Source: Kaistella treverensis
Lineage (GTDB): Bacteria > Bacteroidota > Bacteroidia > Flavobacteriales > Weeksellaceae
DNA length: 64,000 nt
Assembly (NCBI RefSeq): GCF_900114045.1
Contig: NZ_FORQ01000002.1
Location: forward strand, 62,001 to 126,000
Direction: 5' to 3'
The notes under the pieces are model-generated. The model saw only the letters and a program-made list of their open reading frames with translations, ran no database searches and was not told where the DNA came from. Positions 7,822 through 16,544 of the stretch are shown piece after piece (within the stretch, counting starts at the first letter, position 1; each line of letters starts with the position of its first letter). Made by a program: the position numbers and the translations under genes.

Positions 7822-9510
7822 ATGTTCGATTGGCTCAACACCCTTTTTCTCCCCGCGGAAAATCCTACTGTCACTCAATCAATCGTGGTTTTAATGCTTG
7901 CAATTGGCACCGGCGTTTTTTTTGGCCGCCTGAAGCTAGGGAAAATTTCTTTCGGGGTTTCTGCGGTGATGTTTATTGGATTGATTTTGGGACATTTCGG
8001 CTATCGGATTCAGGGTGAAATTCTTGATTTCATCCGGGATTTTGGACTTATTCTTTTCGTCTATGGAATTGGTTTGCAAGTGGGACCATCCTTTTTTTCC
8101 TCCTTTAGGAATGAAGGTTTAAAATTTAATATTCTTGCGGTTTCTACTGTTCTTTTTGGCGGTTTAATTACCATTATTTTATTCAAATTTACCGGACTGA
8201 AAATTGAAAATTTAGTAGGCATAATGAGCGGTTCCGTGACCAATACTCCCGGATTAGGCGCTGGGAAGAGCACCATTGAAGAGATTAAAAATACTTTTCC
8301 CAACAAAGTTTTTGATGATCCCACAATTGGTTATGCGATTACCTATCCACTGGGAGTTTTCGGAATTATCGGGACGATTATTTTTTCTAAATTTTTATTA
8401 AAAATTGATCCTGATCAGGAAATGCGAAAATTCCGTTTGTCTAAGATAAACTCAGAACTCCCTTTAGTTCACAAAAAATTGCGCGTTACCAATCCTGAAT
8501 TTTTTGGAAAAACGCTGCGGGAAGTTTTGAAAGAATTCGGGAATGAGATTGTAGTTTCCCGCCTGAAACACAGCGGAGATGTAACGGTGAAATCGCCAAC
8601 TTCAGATATGGAATTGCGTGACAGAGACGTACTGATGGTTGTTGGATTAGAAAAAAAATTAGACGAATTTATCGCAAAGGTGGGTCGGCTCTCCACCGAT
8701 ATATTCATAGAATCCGACAGTGAAATTCTGAAAAAATATATTTTCGTCACGAAACCTTCTGTGATCCACAAAAATTTGTCCCAACTCGATCTTTTTAACA
8801 CCTACGATTTAAAGGTCACGCGTGTTTTTCGCGCCGGTCGGGAAATTTTACCCAGACCTTCGTTAGAACTTTTTTATGGAGATAAACTTCGCGTAATTGG
8901 TTCCAAAGAAGCCATTAAAGAAGTGGAAGAAATGATGGGGAACTCTGAGAAAAAATTATTAGAGCCCGATTTTCTCTCCTTATTTGGCGGATTATTATTG
9001 GGGGTTATTTTGGGTTCCATCCCAATTTTTATTCCATCTTTACCTGTTCCTATAAAACTGGGATTCGCAGCAGGACCGCTAATTGTGGCGCTCTTAATTT
9101 CACGATATGGTGGAATTTCGTTTATCCATTCTTACGTGAATAACGGTGCGATTTATTTTATGAAGGATTTTGGGATCTGTCTGTTTTTCGCAGCGGTGGG
9201 CATTCATGCAGGAGATGGATTTTACGAAAATTTTGTAAAATATAATGGCTGGATCTGGTTGCTCTACGGTTCTGCAATTACCTTTATACCGCTAATTACC
9301 ATGGTAATTGTAGGAAGGTTTTTCATGAAAATCAATTACCTGCAACTCGCTGGAATTATGAGCGGAAGTTACACCGATCCCGCTGCATTATCTTTCAGCA
9401 CGAATTTTTTGGACTCCGATATTCCGATCCAAAGTTATGCGCAAGTTTATCCCCTGGTGACGATTTTCAGGATATTTGTGGCGAGTTTGCTCATCTTGAT
9501 TTTTAGCTAA
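7822..9510 (+). CDS. Putative transporter, AspT/YidE-YbjL family, with two TrkA-C domains
   Basis: A 562-residue inner membrane protein. The layout is five or six membrane helices (residues about 15-185), two cytoplasmic RCK_C/TrkA-C domains (about 205-380, containing RDVLMVVGLEKKL and GDKLRVIGSKEA), then a second membrane half (about 390-560). Both membrane halves carry the GIMSGS signature (SGSVTNTPGLGA near residue 137, SGSYTDPAALSF near residue 514), as in the aspartate:alanine exchanger AspT. The substrate cannot be told from sequence; an organic anion or amino acid is likely. It stands as its own unit, ended by the hairpin at 9514-9539. Confidence 0.85.
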   Translation: MFDWLNTLFLPAENPTVTQSIVVLMLAIGTGVFFGRLKLGKISFGVSAVMFIGLILGHFGYRIQGEILDFIRDFGLILFVYGIGLQVGPSFFSSFRNEGLKFNILAVSTVLFGGLITIILFKFTGLKIENLVGIMSGSVTNTPGLGAGKSTIEEIKNTFPNKVFDDPTIGYAITYPLGVFGIIGTIIFSKFLLKIDPDQEMRKFRLSKINSELPLVHKKLRVTNPEFFGKTLREVLKEFGNEIVVSRLKHSGDVTVKSPTSDMELRDRDVLMVVGLEKKLDEFIAKVGRLSTDIFIESDSEILKKYIFVTKPSVIHKNLSQLDLFNTYDLKVTRVFRAGREILPRPSLELFYGDKLRVIGSKEAIKEVEEMMGNSEKKLLEPDFLSLFGGLLLGVILGSIPIFIPSLPVPIKLGFAAGPLIVALLISRYGGISFIHSYVNNGAIYFMKDFGICLFFAAVGIHAGDGFYENFVKYNGWIWLLYGSAITFIPLITMVIVGRFFMKINYLQLAGIMSGSYTDPAALSFSTNFLDSDIPIQSYAQVYPLVTIFRIFVASLLILIFS

Positions 9511-9513
9511 AAA

Positions 9514-9539
9514 AAAGCAATCTCTTTCGGGATTGCTTT
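9514..9539. terminator. Bidirectional terminator between the transporter gene and yajC
   Basis: A 9-bp stem AAAGCAATC / GATTGCTTT with an eight-base loop, A-rich before and T-rich after. It lies between two convergent genes and can serve both. Confidence 0.75.
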
Positions 9540-9559
9540 AAATATTTTGAACGAAATAT

Positions 9560-9886
9560 TTATTTCGCTTCAGCGGAATTATCTGGAAAACGCTGTTGCG
9601 TAAAATCGCGTGAAATCGCAGCTTTTTCAAACTTCAGTTTCCCGCTTAATGTTTCGATAATCACGCCATCTTCCAAAATCTGCGCGATTCTGCCGTGCAT
9701 TCCGGAAGTGGTTACAATTCTGCTCCCAACTTTAAGCTCTGCCTGGAAGTTTTTTTCCTGCTTTGCTTTTTTCATCTGCGGGCGGATCATCAGGAAATAA
9801 AATCCTACGAACATCAGCCCCATCATTACCATTGTTGGCATCATGGAACCTTCGCCGCCGGCCACTTGTAAAAAAATCGTTATCAT
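9560..9886 (-). CDS. yajC: Preprotein translocase subunit YajC
   Basis: A 108-residue protein with one N-terminal membrane helix (about residues 15-35) ending in the family hallmark FYFLMIRPQMKKAKQ, then a small basic cytoplasmic domain with LKVGSRIVTTSGMHGRI and IIETLSGKLKFEKAAI. YajC associates with SecDF at the inner membrane translocon. It is the last gene of the nusB-DUF1573-yajC run, 12 bases after the DUF1573 gene, an order common in Flavobacteriia. Confidence 0.94.
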   Translation of the reverse strand: MITIFLQVAGGEGSMMPTMVMMGLMFVGFYFLMIRPQMKKAKQEKNFQAELKVGSRIVTTSGMHGRIAQILEDGVIIETLSGKLKFEKAAISRDFTQQRFPDNSAEAK

Positions 9887-9898
9887 AGTTTTTGTTTT

Positions 9899-10378
9899 TT
9901 ATGGTTGAATATCTGCGGTAAATGTAAGCACAATCGGTGCTTTTTCTACGTTTGCATACACTTCTGCCTGTTTGTTCACCAAACCGTCAAAGCTTGAAGA
10001 ATCAAATTTCAAAGTAATTTTACCTTTCTGTCCCGGTAAAATCGGTTCTTTTGTATAATCCGGCACAGTACAGCCACATGCAGGTTTCACCTGAGAAATG
10101 ATCAGCGGGTTTTCGCCGGTATTGGTCACTTCGTACACATGTTCTTTTTGTTCCCCTTTTTTAATTTTACCAAAATCAAACTGCGATTCAGACAGCGCGA
10201 TATTGGTTAAAGGTTGCGCTGGAGCCGTTTCAGACGTTACTGTTTGCGCATCTACAACCGGTGCTTCCATAGTTGCAGCATCCTGATCGATGACGAGTTG
10301 ATCAGCTTTTTGATCTTTTGTGCAGCTGCTAAGGGTTAAAACCAAGGCAACAGGCAATACTTTTAAAAAATTTTTCAT
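9899..10378 (-). CDS. DUF1573 lipoprotein
   Basis: A 159-residue protein with a lipobox signal (LVLTLSSC, Cys19), a low-complexity linker (about 20-65), and a single DUF1573 Ig-like domain (about 66-159). The domain shows the family pattern FDFGKIKKGEQKEHVYEVTN, then NPLIISQVKPACGCT and ILPGQKGKITLKFD. It is probably anchored in the outer or inner membrane facing the periplasm. The function is not established. It lies between nusB and yajC with 11- and 12-base gaps. Confidence 0.85.
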   Translation of the reverse strand: MKNFLKVLPVALVLTLSSCTKDQKADQLVIDQDAATMEAPVVDAQTVTSETAPAQPLTNIALSESQFDFGKIKKGEQKEHVYEVTNTGENPLIISQVKPACGCTVPDYTKEPILPGQKGKITLKFDSSSFDGLVNKQAEVYANVEKAPIVLTFTADIQP

Positions 10379-10389
10379 TTTATTTTCTG

Positions 10390-11295
10390 TTAGTTTCTAT
10401 TGATATCTTTGGTGTATTTGTCTAAAATACCATTGATGAAAATATTGGAACGGTCGGTAGAAAACACTTTGGAAATCTCAATATATTCATTGATGATCAC
10501 GCGCGCAGGCGTGAGCGGGAAATAATCAATCTCCGACATTGCGGTGATGAGGATTATTTTATCCAATAGTGAAATTCTTTCCAAATCCCAGTTTTCAAGC
10601 TTTGTTTCGAGCTTTTTTTCGGTTTCTTCCCAATGATTCAAAGTTTCTTTCAAAAGTCTTCGGGCAAAATTGCGGTCCTCTTCGTCTTTAATCATTTTAA
10701 TTAAAGTGTGGCTCGACTCATTTTCCTTGAAAAAACCAATGGTTTTCTGAATCATGGAATTGGAAATGTGGAAATCATCAGCCCAACTCATTTCTTTTTC
10801 TTCCAAATGTTCGTGGAAATCCTCATTTTCCGCGATATAGCGCAAAAACAGTTTCCCGATGAACTTTTGGTCTTCTTCGAACGACGAAGATTCTTCTTTC
10901 ATAAAATCCTGATACCGTTTTCCGGCGGTCATTCGCTGAAAGGTTTTTACGAGCAATTCATCATAAATATCCCATTTCAGATCCTGGTGCTTCGAGGTAA
11001 AAGACAAACGTTCGTCATTTTCTTCCAGCTTCAGCAGAACTTTATTGGTAATGAATTTCTGGTTCGGATTGGTGTCGTTTTCGGATTTAATGTATTTCTT
11101 TTTCCCGATTTCAATTTGTCTTTCCGCTAAATCTTTCAGAGCAACCAAAAAATTAAGCTGGTAAATGTACAAATGGTAGATTTTGTCGATTTCCGAGAAC
11201 ATATTTTTCTCCAGAACATCGAACTTTATGGGATTTTGGTGGTAAGAATACAAAGATTCTATAACTTTTTCACGAATTTGTCTTCTTCCTAACAT
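10390..11295 (-). CDS. nusB: Transcription antitermination factor NusB (long form)
   Basis: A 301-residue protein that starts with MLGRRQIREKVIESLYSY, a NusB-like opening, and ends with the canonical NusB helical bundle (about residues 190-298), including DKIILITAMSEIDYFP, ARVIINEYIEISKVFS and FINGILDKY. Classical NusB has about 140 residues; the Bacteroidota form has a long helical insert, as here. NusB binds boxA RNA with NusE (S10) in rRNA antitermination. A -7 element TATCTTTG lies at 11317-11324 on this strand, 22 bases before the start. Confidence 0.88.
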   Translation of the reverse strand: MLGRRQIREKVIESLYSYHQNPIKFDVLEKNMFSEIDKIYHLYIYQLNFLVALKDLAERQIEIGKKKYIKSENDTNPNQKFITNKVLLKLEENDERLSFTSKHQDLKWDIYDELLVKTFQRMTAGKRYQDFMKEESSSFEEDQKFIGKLFLRYIAENEDFHEHLEEKEMSWADDFHISNSMIQKTIGFFKENESSHTLIKMIKDEEDRNFARRLLKETLNHWEETEKKLETKLENWDLERISLLDKIILITAMSEIDYFPLTPARVIINEYIEISKVFSTDRSNIFINGILDKYTKDINRN

Positions 11296-11464
11296 TTCAA
11301 AGAGCTTTTATGCGTGCAAAGATAATAAATTATAGGAACTTCGCGTCGCAAGTTTTGCTTACGAGGACAAACTTTGAGACATGTTGGAAATATGCCAAAT
11401 TTCATTTTCTTATTTTTGCAAAGGTTCTTGAAAGTAGAAAATTGCTGAAAACCGCCGTGAATTT

Positions 11465-13126
11465 ATGAACGCACTAAAAACCCTTAACGTTTATTTCTGG
11501 AAACACAGAGTCCTTTTATTTTGGGGATTTTTGTTCATTATAGCAAGTAATTTTTTCAATATTTACAAGGTGCAGTTTGTGGGAAAATCTGTGGACGAAA
11601 TTTCCAATACCACCAACCTTGGTTTTAACCGCCAGGTTTTAATTTATGTCGGCATCATTGTCGGCTCCTCCCTTCTCACGGGGTTTTTCACTTTTATGAT
11701 GCGCCAAACCATCATCGTTGCCTCGCGCCGGATTGAATATGAACTGAAAAATAAAATTTACCGCCATTATCAGGAACTCTCCTTAACCGATTTCAAAAAA
11801 ACAACGATTGGAGATTTGATGAACCGTTTGAGTGAAGACGTCGTCGCGGTTAGGATGTATCTTGGTCCCGGCGTGATGTATGTTGCAAACCTGCTGATTT
11901 TGCTGATTATTACTGCGATTTATATGCTGAATACGAATGTTCAGATGACGCTGTGGTCGCTTTTGCCGCTACCGATTTTATCTTTTGTAATTTATAAAGT
12001 AAGCTCGATTATTAATCAGAAATCGAAAATTATGCAGAAAAGCCAGTCTGCAATTTCGACTTTTGTTCAGGACAGTTTTTCGGGCATCAGGGTGGTGAAA
12101 TTTTTTGCGAAAGAAAGCTACATCGAAAAGAATTACGGCACGAAGGTGAAAGATTATCAGGACAAATCGCTGGATCTGGCCAAAACCGAAGCGTATTTTT
12201 TCACCATCATTCTGCTGGTTGTTGGTTTGCTGAATGTCATTATTTTATGGATCGGCGGGCAGAAATATATGAACAACGAACTCTCGGTGGGAAAAATCGC
12301 AGATTTCTTCCTTTACATCAATATTTTAATTTTTCCGTTTTCAATGGTGGGTTGGGTAACTTCGGTGAATCAAAGAGCGGCAGCATCGATGGCCAGAATT
12401 AATGAATTTCTGGATATGAAAACCGATATTATCAGCACAACTTCAGACAAAATTTCAATTAATGGCGACATCGAATTTCGAAACGTGTCTTATATTTACC
12501 CAAATACCGGAATTAAAGCGCTGGATAAACTAAGTTTTAAAGTAAAAGCCGGAAAATCCCTCGCCATTATGGGAAAAACCGGAAGCGGAAAATCTACAAT
12601 CGCTTTATTGCTTTGCCGGTTGATTGACCCTACTGAAGGCGAAATTTTGGTGGACGGCAAAAACCTGAAAGACATCAACCTGAAAAATTACCGCGAATAC
12701 CTCGGTTTTATTCCGCAGGAAAGTTTTCTGTTTTCGGACACCATTGAGAACAATATTGGATTTTCCATCGATAATCCGTCGCACGAAAAAGTGGTGGAAT
12801 ATGCGAAAAAAGCGGATGTTCATAAAAATATCATCGGTTTTAAGGAACAGTACAAAACCATGGTTGGTGAACGTGGCGTAATGCTTTCCGGCGGGCAGAA
12901 ACAGCGCATCTGTATAGCCAGAGCTTTAATTAAAGAACCAAAGATTCTTATTTTTGATGATTCGCTTTCTGCTTTGGATACGGAAACTGAAGAGAATATT
13001 CTCCAAAACATTGAAAATGAAATTCAAAGCTGTACATCGATAATTATTACACACCGCGAAAGCAGCGCAAAACGTGCGGACCAAATTTTAAATCTCACAC
13101 CGCTCGATAACGTTTCTTTGAATTAA
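11465..13126 (+). CDS. ABC exporter, fused permease and ATPase
   Basis: A 553-residue half-transporter of the MsbA/LmrA type. Six membrane helices (about residues 15-310) precede an ATPase domain with Walker A GKTGSGKST (370-378), a Q-loop (IPQESFLFSDTI), the signature LSGGQKQR near residue 475, Walker B ILIFDDSLSALD, and the switch histidine in IIITHRES. It probably works as a dimer, exporting lipids, drugs or peptides; the substrate is not evident. The gene is single, with a -7-like TATTTTTG at 11411-11418, and is divergent from nusB. Confidence 0.88.
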   Translation: MNALKTLNVYFWKHRVLLFWGFLFIIASNFFNIYKVQFVGKSVDEISNTTNLGFNRQVLIYVGIIVGSSLLTGFFTFMMRQTIIVASRRIEYELKNKIYRHYQELSLTDFKKTTIGDLMNRLSEDVVAVRMYLGPGVMYVANLLILLIITAIYMLNTNVQMTLWSLLPLPILSFVIYKVSSIINQKSKIMQKSQSAISTFVQDSFSGIRVVKFFAKESYIEKNYGTKVKDYQDKSLDLAKTEAYFFTIILLVVGLLNVIILWIGGQKYMNNELSVGKIADFFLYINILIFPFSMVGWVTSVNQRAAASMARINEFLDMKTDIISTTSDKISINGDIEFRNVSYIYPNTGIKALDKLSFKVKAGKSLAIMGKTGSGKSTIALLLCRLIDPTEGEILVDGKNLKDINLKNYREYLGFIPQESFLFSDTIENNIGFSIDNPSHEKVVEYAKKADVHKNIIGFKEQYKTMVGERGVMLSGGQKQRICIARALIKEPKILIFDDSLSALDTETEENILQNIENEIQSCTSIIITHRESSAKRADQILNLTPLDNVSLN

Positions 13127-13180
13127 AATACAAATTCCTTATCGATAATGCATTATTTGCTAAATAATTAAAAATATATT

Positions 13181-13209
13181 TTGCAATCAAAAGAAATCTT
13201 TTATATTTG
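13181..13209 (+). promoter_or_regulatory. Consensus Bacteroidota promoter of the DUF3276 gene
   Basis: TTG at 13181-13183 and TATATTTG at 13202-13209 are separated by 18 bases, matching the Bacteroidota sigma-ABfr consensus. Transcription should start near 13216, only a few bases before the in-frame ATG at 13222, which favours the later start at 13240. Confidence 0.75.
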
Positions 13210-13239
13210 TTTTAATAAGATATGCAAAAACATCTACAA

Positions 13240-13575
13240 ATGAATGATTACAAGGAAAGGCACGAGAACGAAATTTTTACCAAGGTTCTAAAGGCAGGAC
13301 GGAGAACTTATTTCTTCGATGTACGCGAGACAAAAGCGGGCGATTATTACCTGACCATTACCGAAAGTAAAAAGAACTTCAGCGAAAATGGTGAAGCAAG
13401 CTTCGAAAAACATAAAATTTATCTTTACAAAGAAGATTTTAAAAGTTTCGAAGAAATGTTTAAAGATTCTACAGATTTCATCATAAGCAACAAAGGTGAA
13501 GACGTAATTTCGGAAAGACACGATAAAGATTTTAAAACCCGTACCTACACGATTGAATCTGAAGAAGAGATTTAA
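13240..13575 (+). CDS. DUF3276 (PUR-alpha-like nucleic-acid-binding) protein
   Basis: A 111-residue protein of the DUF3276/PUR family. The core GRRTYFFDVRETKAGDYYLTITESKK is the PUR repeat pattern of beta strands that in PurA proteins bind single-stranded DNA or RNA; EKHKIYLYKEDFKSFEEMF supplies the following strand and helix. It is probably a small cytoplasmic nucleic-acid-binding protein. I chose MNDYKERHENEIF at 13240, which fits the family's usual start and the promoter position, over the ATG at 13222. It is a single-gene unit with a strong promoter and terminator. Confidence 0.85.
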   Translation: MNDYKERHENEIFTKVLKAGRRTYFFDVRETKAGDYYLTITESKKNFSENGEASFEKHKIYLYKEDFKSFEEMFKDSTDFIISNKGEDVISERHDKDFKTRTYTIESEEEI

Positions 13576-13578
13576 AAA

Positions 13579-13612
13579 AATAAGCATTCGGACTGAATGC
13601 TTATTTTTTTTG
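13579..13612 (+). terminator. Rho-independent terminator of the DUF3276 gene
   Basis: A perfect 11-bp stem AATAAGCATTC / GAATGCTTATT with a five-base loop, followed by eight T residues. Confidence 0.88.
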
Positions 13613-13630
13613 TTTAAATTTTGAAAAAAG

Positions 13631-13660
13631 AAAAACGCATTGAAAATCAATGCGTTTTTT
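13631..13660 (-). terminator. Rho-independent terminator of tRNA-His
   Basis: A perfect 12-bp stem AAAAACGCATTG / CAATGCGTTTTT with a five-base loop, two bases beyond the 3' end of the tRNA on the minus strand. It could also act as a backup terminator for the DUF3276 gene on the plus strand. Confidence 0.8.
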
Positions 13661-13662
13661 TG

Positions 13663-13737
13663 GGTGGATGATGGGTCTCGAACCCACGACCTTCGGTACC
13701 ACAAACCGACGTTCTAACCAACTGAACTACAACCACC
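13663..13737 (-). tRNA. tRNA-His (GTG)
   Basis: Read on the minus strand, the sequence folds as a full cloverleaf: D arm GTTC/GAAC, anticodon stem TCGGT/ACCGA around the loop TTGTGGT with anticodon GTG, and T arm GTGGG/CCCAT around TTCGAGA. The extra 5' G (G-1) opposite C73 is the His identity element. A full CCA end is not encoded: C73 is followed by CA only. The acceptor stem has a T5-T68 mismatch, where a T-A pair would be expected. It has its own promoter and terminator. Confidence 0.93.
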
Positions 13738-13748
13738 GTTTGAGAGTG

Positions 13749-13777
13749 CAAATATAAGATTTTTCGATATACTACAA
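13749..13777 (-). promoter_or_regulatory. Promoter of tRNA-His
   Basis: On the minus strand, TTG (13777-13775) and TATATTTG (13756-13749) are 18 bases apart, a full match to the Bacteroidota consensus. The -33 element overlaps the last codons of bshB1. Confidence 0.75.
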
Positions 13778-14491
13778 AATAATTCCATCGAAATTTTTGA
13801 AGGCCAGAAGCTTTTCTGTTGTAAAGCCTTCCGCGAAGTCTACGCCCGACAATCTGCCCAAATCCTGCGCGCGATATGTAAGACTTTCCAGGAAATCTTT
13901 TGTGGCGATCGGTGTTTCCGGTTCCGTAGATTTTGGATCGTAAAACTGGGTTTTATAGGCTAAACAAGCCTCGATTTTTTTCTCCATAAAAGCTGAAATA
14001 TCCACGACAAAATCCGGCTCTATATTTTTCCACTGAATGTAATGAAAAACATGTTTTGGCCGCCACTGCGTTTGCTTTTCCCCTTCCGATTCAGTTTCTA
14101 TTTTTACCAAACCCGCTAAAAAACACGCGTCTGAAACCAGTTTTGCAGCTTTTGCGTGGTCGGGATGACGGTCATCAATAGCGTTGGCGAAAACAATTTC
14201 TGGCTGGTATTTGCGTATTTTTTTCACAATTTCCAGTTGATATTCCTGAGTGTTCAAAATAAAACCGTCCGGAAATTTTAAATTTTCCCGCGCTGAAAGG
14301 CCTAAAATTTCGCTCGCTTCCGCTGCTTCTGCAGCGCGTGTAATATTGGTGCCCCGTGTGCCGAGTTCGCCCTGCGTAAGATCTACCACGGCAACCGTTT
14401 TACCTTCTGCAATTAATTTTGCTAAAGTTCCGCCGCAACCCAATTCAACATCGTCCGGATGCGCGCCAATGGCTAAAATATCTACTTTCAT
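13772..14491 (-). CDS. bshB1: Bacillithiol biosynthesis deacetylase BshB1
   Basis: A 239-residue LmbE/PIG-L deacetylase. The zinc-binding GAHPDDVELGCGG (residues about 8-20) and the second ligand motif DDRHPDHAKAA near residue 110 are intact. It removes the acetyl group from GlcNAc-malate made by BshA, giving the glucosaminyl-malate to which BshC adds cysteine. The BshB1 subtype is suggested by LTQGELGTRGT and by SGVDFAEGFTTEKL at the end. It is the last gene of the run thioesterase-rfbD-secreted protein-bshB1, 8 bases after its neighbour. Confidence 0.93.
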   Translation of the reverse strand: MKVDILAIGAHPDDVELGCGGTLAKLIAEGKTVAVVDLTQGELGTRGTNITRAAEAAEASEILGLSARENLKFPDGFILNTQEYQLEIVKKIRKYQPEIVFANAIDDRHPDHAKAAKLVSDACFLAGLVKIETESEGEKQTQWRPKHVFHYIQWKNIEPDFVVDISAFMEKKIEACLAYKTQFYDPKSTEPETPIATKDFLESLTYRAQDLGRLSGVDFAEGFTTEKLLAFKNFDGIIL

Positions 14492-14499
14492 CTTAAATT

Positions 14500-15174
14500 T
14501 TATTTCTGAAAAAACTGGTAAATAGTGGTTAAGAATTGTGCGTATGATTTTTCAAGCTTCATAATGTCGCCGGATTTAAAGTGAATTCCGGCGCCTTGAT
14601 TTGCATTCACCGAAAATCCCGAAAACTGAAAATACTGCACCGGCTGATCGTCCTGCGCTGATAATTTAATGCTGGAACCTAATAATTTTCGGGTGGAAAC
14701 GGTATAAATTTCACCCGGAATTAATTGAAGCGTTGTATAAGTGCGCGGTGCCAAAACCACGTCTTTGTCGTCAAATGCGATGGTTTGCTTTTTATACGGC
14801 GAAGCGATGAAATAAACCAGGTTTTTTTCCTCCGGAAAATCTTTCGGTTCCGCGTAATACAATTCGAGTTTATAATGCATAGGATAAAATGTAGAAACCG
14901 TTTCATCGATTTGAACTAAAGGTTTCCAGGCAAAAGCATTAGCACCGATTTCTTTCGCTTTTTTATAAATCATTCCGAAAACTTTCGCATCATCATCAGA
15001 AAATCCCTGAACTTCAACTTCACCCAAATAAATTTTGGCGGTAGAATCGGCATTTATTTTATAAAAAACTTTGTCGGTGTTTTTATGGGTTTGCGCGACT
15101 TTGCTTAAAGTTACCTTTTGAGCAAAAGTGAAAACTGAAAAGCAAAAGCTTAGAAAGAAAAAAAACTTTTTCAT
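14500..15174 (-). CDS. Secreted protein of unknown function
   Basis: A 224-residue protein with a clear signal peptide (MKKFFFFLSFCFSVFTFAQ, cut after Ala18 or Gln19). The mature part begins with a mixed alpha/beta region containing a probable helix GMIYKKAKEIGANAFAWKPL, a pattern seen in proteins that handle DUF4156/YbjQ-like folds, but I cannot place it. I chose the ATG at 15174, which overlaps the rfbD stop as ATGA; upstream in-frame codons lie within rfbD. It sits between rfbD and bshB1 in one run. Confidence 0.75.
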   Translation of the reverse strand: MKKFFFFLSFCFSVFTFAQKVTLSKVAQTHKNTDKVFYKINADSTAKIYLGEVEVQGFSDDDAKVFGMIYKKAKEIGANAFAWKPLVQIDETVSTFYPMHYKLELYYAEPKDFPEEKNLVYFIASPYKKQTIAFDDKDVVLAPRTYTTLQLIPGEIYTVSTRKLLGSSIKLSAQDDQPVQYFQFSGFSVNANQGAGIHFKSGDIMKLEKSYAQFLTTIYQFFQK

Positions 15175-16040
15175 TCCGCAGGTGTTTTTAAAATGTTGAT
15201 ACATTCTTCCAAAGAATTTTCCCAATGTTCAGGTTCCACGGCATAAAATTTTTCAATTTTATCCAAAGCCATCGTGCTACGGTGCGGACGTTTTGCTAAA
15301 GTGGGAAAATCTACCGTTTTAATAGCATTTAATTTAATTTTAGATTCAGAAAATTCCGCCATTTTGCTGGCGAAATCATACCAGGAAGTTTCCGGATAAT
15401 TTGAGAAATGGAAAATTCCAAAAATTTGCCTGTTTGAGCCGATAATTTTCATTACTGCTTTGGCCAGATCATTGGCGTTTGTGGGCTGGCCGAACTGGTC
15501 AGCAACAATTCCAAGCTCCTCTTTTTGGTCAAACAGATGCAGCATGGTTTTTACAAAATTCTTGTTGAATTCTGAATACAACCACGAAGTTCTGATGACG
15601 ATGGTTTTCGGATTATTTTCGAGCGCAAGCTCTTCACCGGCGCGCTTCGATTCCCCGTAAACACCTTGAGGATTAGTGAAATCATCTTCCGAATAAGAAA
15701 TATTGGTTTCACCATCAAAAACGTAATCCGTAGAAATATGAATTAAAACCGTGTTGGAATTTTTGCAGGCTTCTGCGACATAACCAACTGCCACCGCATT
15801 TACCGCAAACGCTTTTTCTTTTTCGTTTTCAGCTAAATCAACGGCGGTATACGCCGCGGCATTTACACAAAAATCTGGTCTTAGATCATCAAAAAAATCG
15901 GAAACAGCAGATTCGTCGGTAATATCCAAATCTTCAGAACCTGCGAAATGGAAATCATAATCGCTGCTGTATTCAAAAGCAATTTTTCGAAAACAGTTAC
16001 CAAGCTGACCATTTCCTCCTAAAATTAATATTTTTTTCAT
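15171..16040 (-). CDS. rfbD: dTDP-4-dehydrorhamnose reductase
   Basis: A 289-residue short-chain dehydrogenase with an N-terminal NAD(P) loop GGNGQLG, VNAAAYTAVDLAE near residue 60, STDYVFDG near residue 104, and the catalytic YGESK (Tyr128/Lys132). RfbD reduces dTDP-4-keto-L-rhamnose to dTDP-L-rhamnose, a donor for surface polysaccharides. rfbA, rfbB and rfbC are not adjacent, so the pathway genes are split here. It overlaps the upstream thioesterase gene by four bases (ATGA). Confidence 0.9.
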   Translation of the reverse strand: MKKILILGGNGQLGNCFRKIAFEYSSDYDFHFAGSEDLDITDESAVSDFFDDLRPDFCVNAAAYTAVDLAENEKEKAFAVNAVAVGYVAEACKNSNTVLIHISTDYVFDGETNISYSEDDFTNPQGVYGESKRAGEELALENNPKTIVIRTSWLYSEFNKNFVKTMLHLFDQKEELGIVADQFGQPTNANDLAKAVMKIIGSNRQIFGIFHFSNYPETSWYDFASKMAEFSESKIKLNAIKTVDFPTLAKRPHRSTMALDKIEKFYAVEPEHWENSLEECINILKTPAE

Positions 16041-16528
16041 GATCTTAAAGCAATTTTATTTTGTTTTCTAAAGTATGCTACGCGGCTTTTAAAATCGGGT
16101 TCTTCCAAATTTACCAAAAACTTCATAAAAAGATTTTTGGTGTCGTCGGGATGAACGTCAGATTTGCGCGTTTTCATGTTGAAATAAATGACTGAAAGCC
16201 ACAAAACGCTGTGAATTGTTTTGCCGTCTTCACTTTTCATAAGGATTTCAACCTTTGAAAGGCGATCACCAACTTCAATGGTTTTGCTGGAAATCTGGAC
16301 TCTTGCATTGTAGCGAACTTCTTTTAAGTAGGCAATTTCATTTTGAATGGTAATCCAGGTACAGCCGGTTTTGCGCGTATATTCTTCGTAAGTAAAGCCG
16401 TAACCCGCTTCCACGTGGTCTTCACGCGCGTTGAGCATGTATTCCAGATATTTCACATTGTTCAGGTGACCGATGGGGTCGCAATCGCTGAAGCGAATTC
16501 GCACAAGACTGGAGATTTCTTTTTGCAT
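16037..16528 (-). CDS. Acyl-CoA thioesterase, hotdog fold (YbgC/4HBT-like)
   Basis: A 163-residue protein of the 4-hydroxybenzoyl-CoA thioesterase family. The motif IRFSDCDPIGHLNNVKYLEYM holds the catalytic Asp and the GHLNN turn typical of the YbgC group. It hydrolyses an acyl-CoA or acyl-ACP; the chain length is not predictable. It is the first gene of a four-gene run with rfbD, a secreted protein and bshB1. Confidence 0.85.
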   Translation of the reverse strand: MQKEISSLVRIRFSDCDPIGHLNNVKYLEYMLNAREDHVEAGYGFTYEEYTRKTGCTWITIQNEIAYLKEVRYNARVQISSKTIEVGDRLSKVEILMKSEDGKTIHSVLWLSVIYFNMKTRKSDVHPDDTKNLFMKFLVNLEEPDFKSRVAYFRKQNKIALRS

Positions 16529-16544
16529 GGTACAAAATTAAAAA

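Noticed and set aside
13288-13704. 138-codon minus-strand ORF over the DUF3276 gene and tRNA-His
   Set aside because: It is antisense to a recognised family gene, and runs through a tRNA and two terminators.
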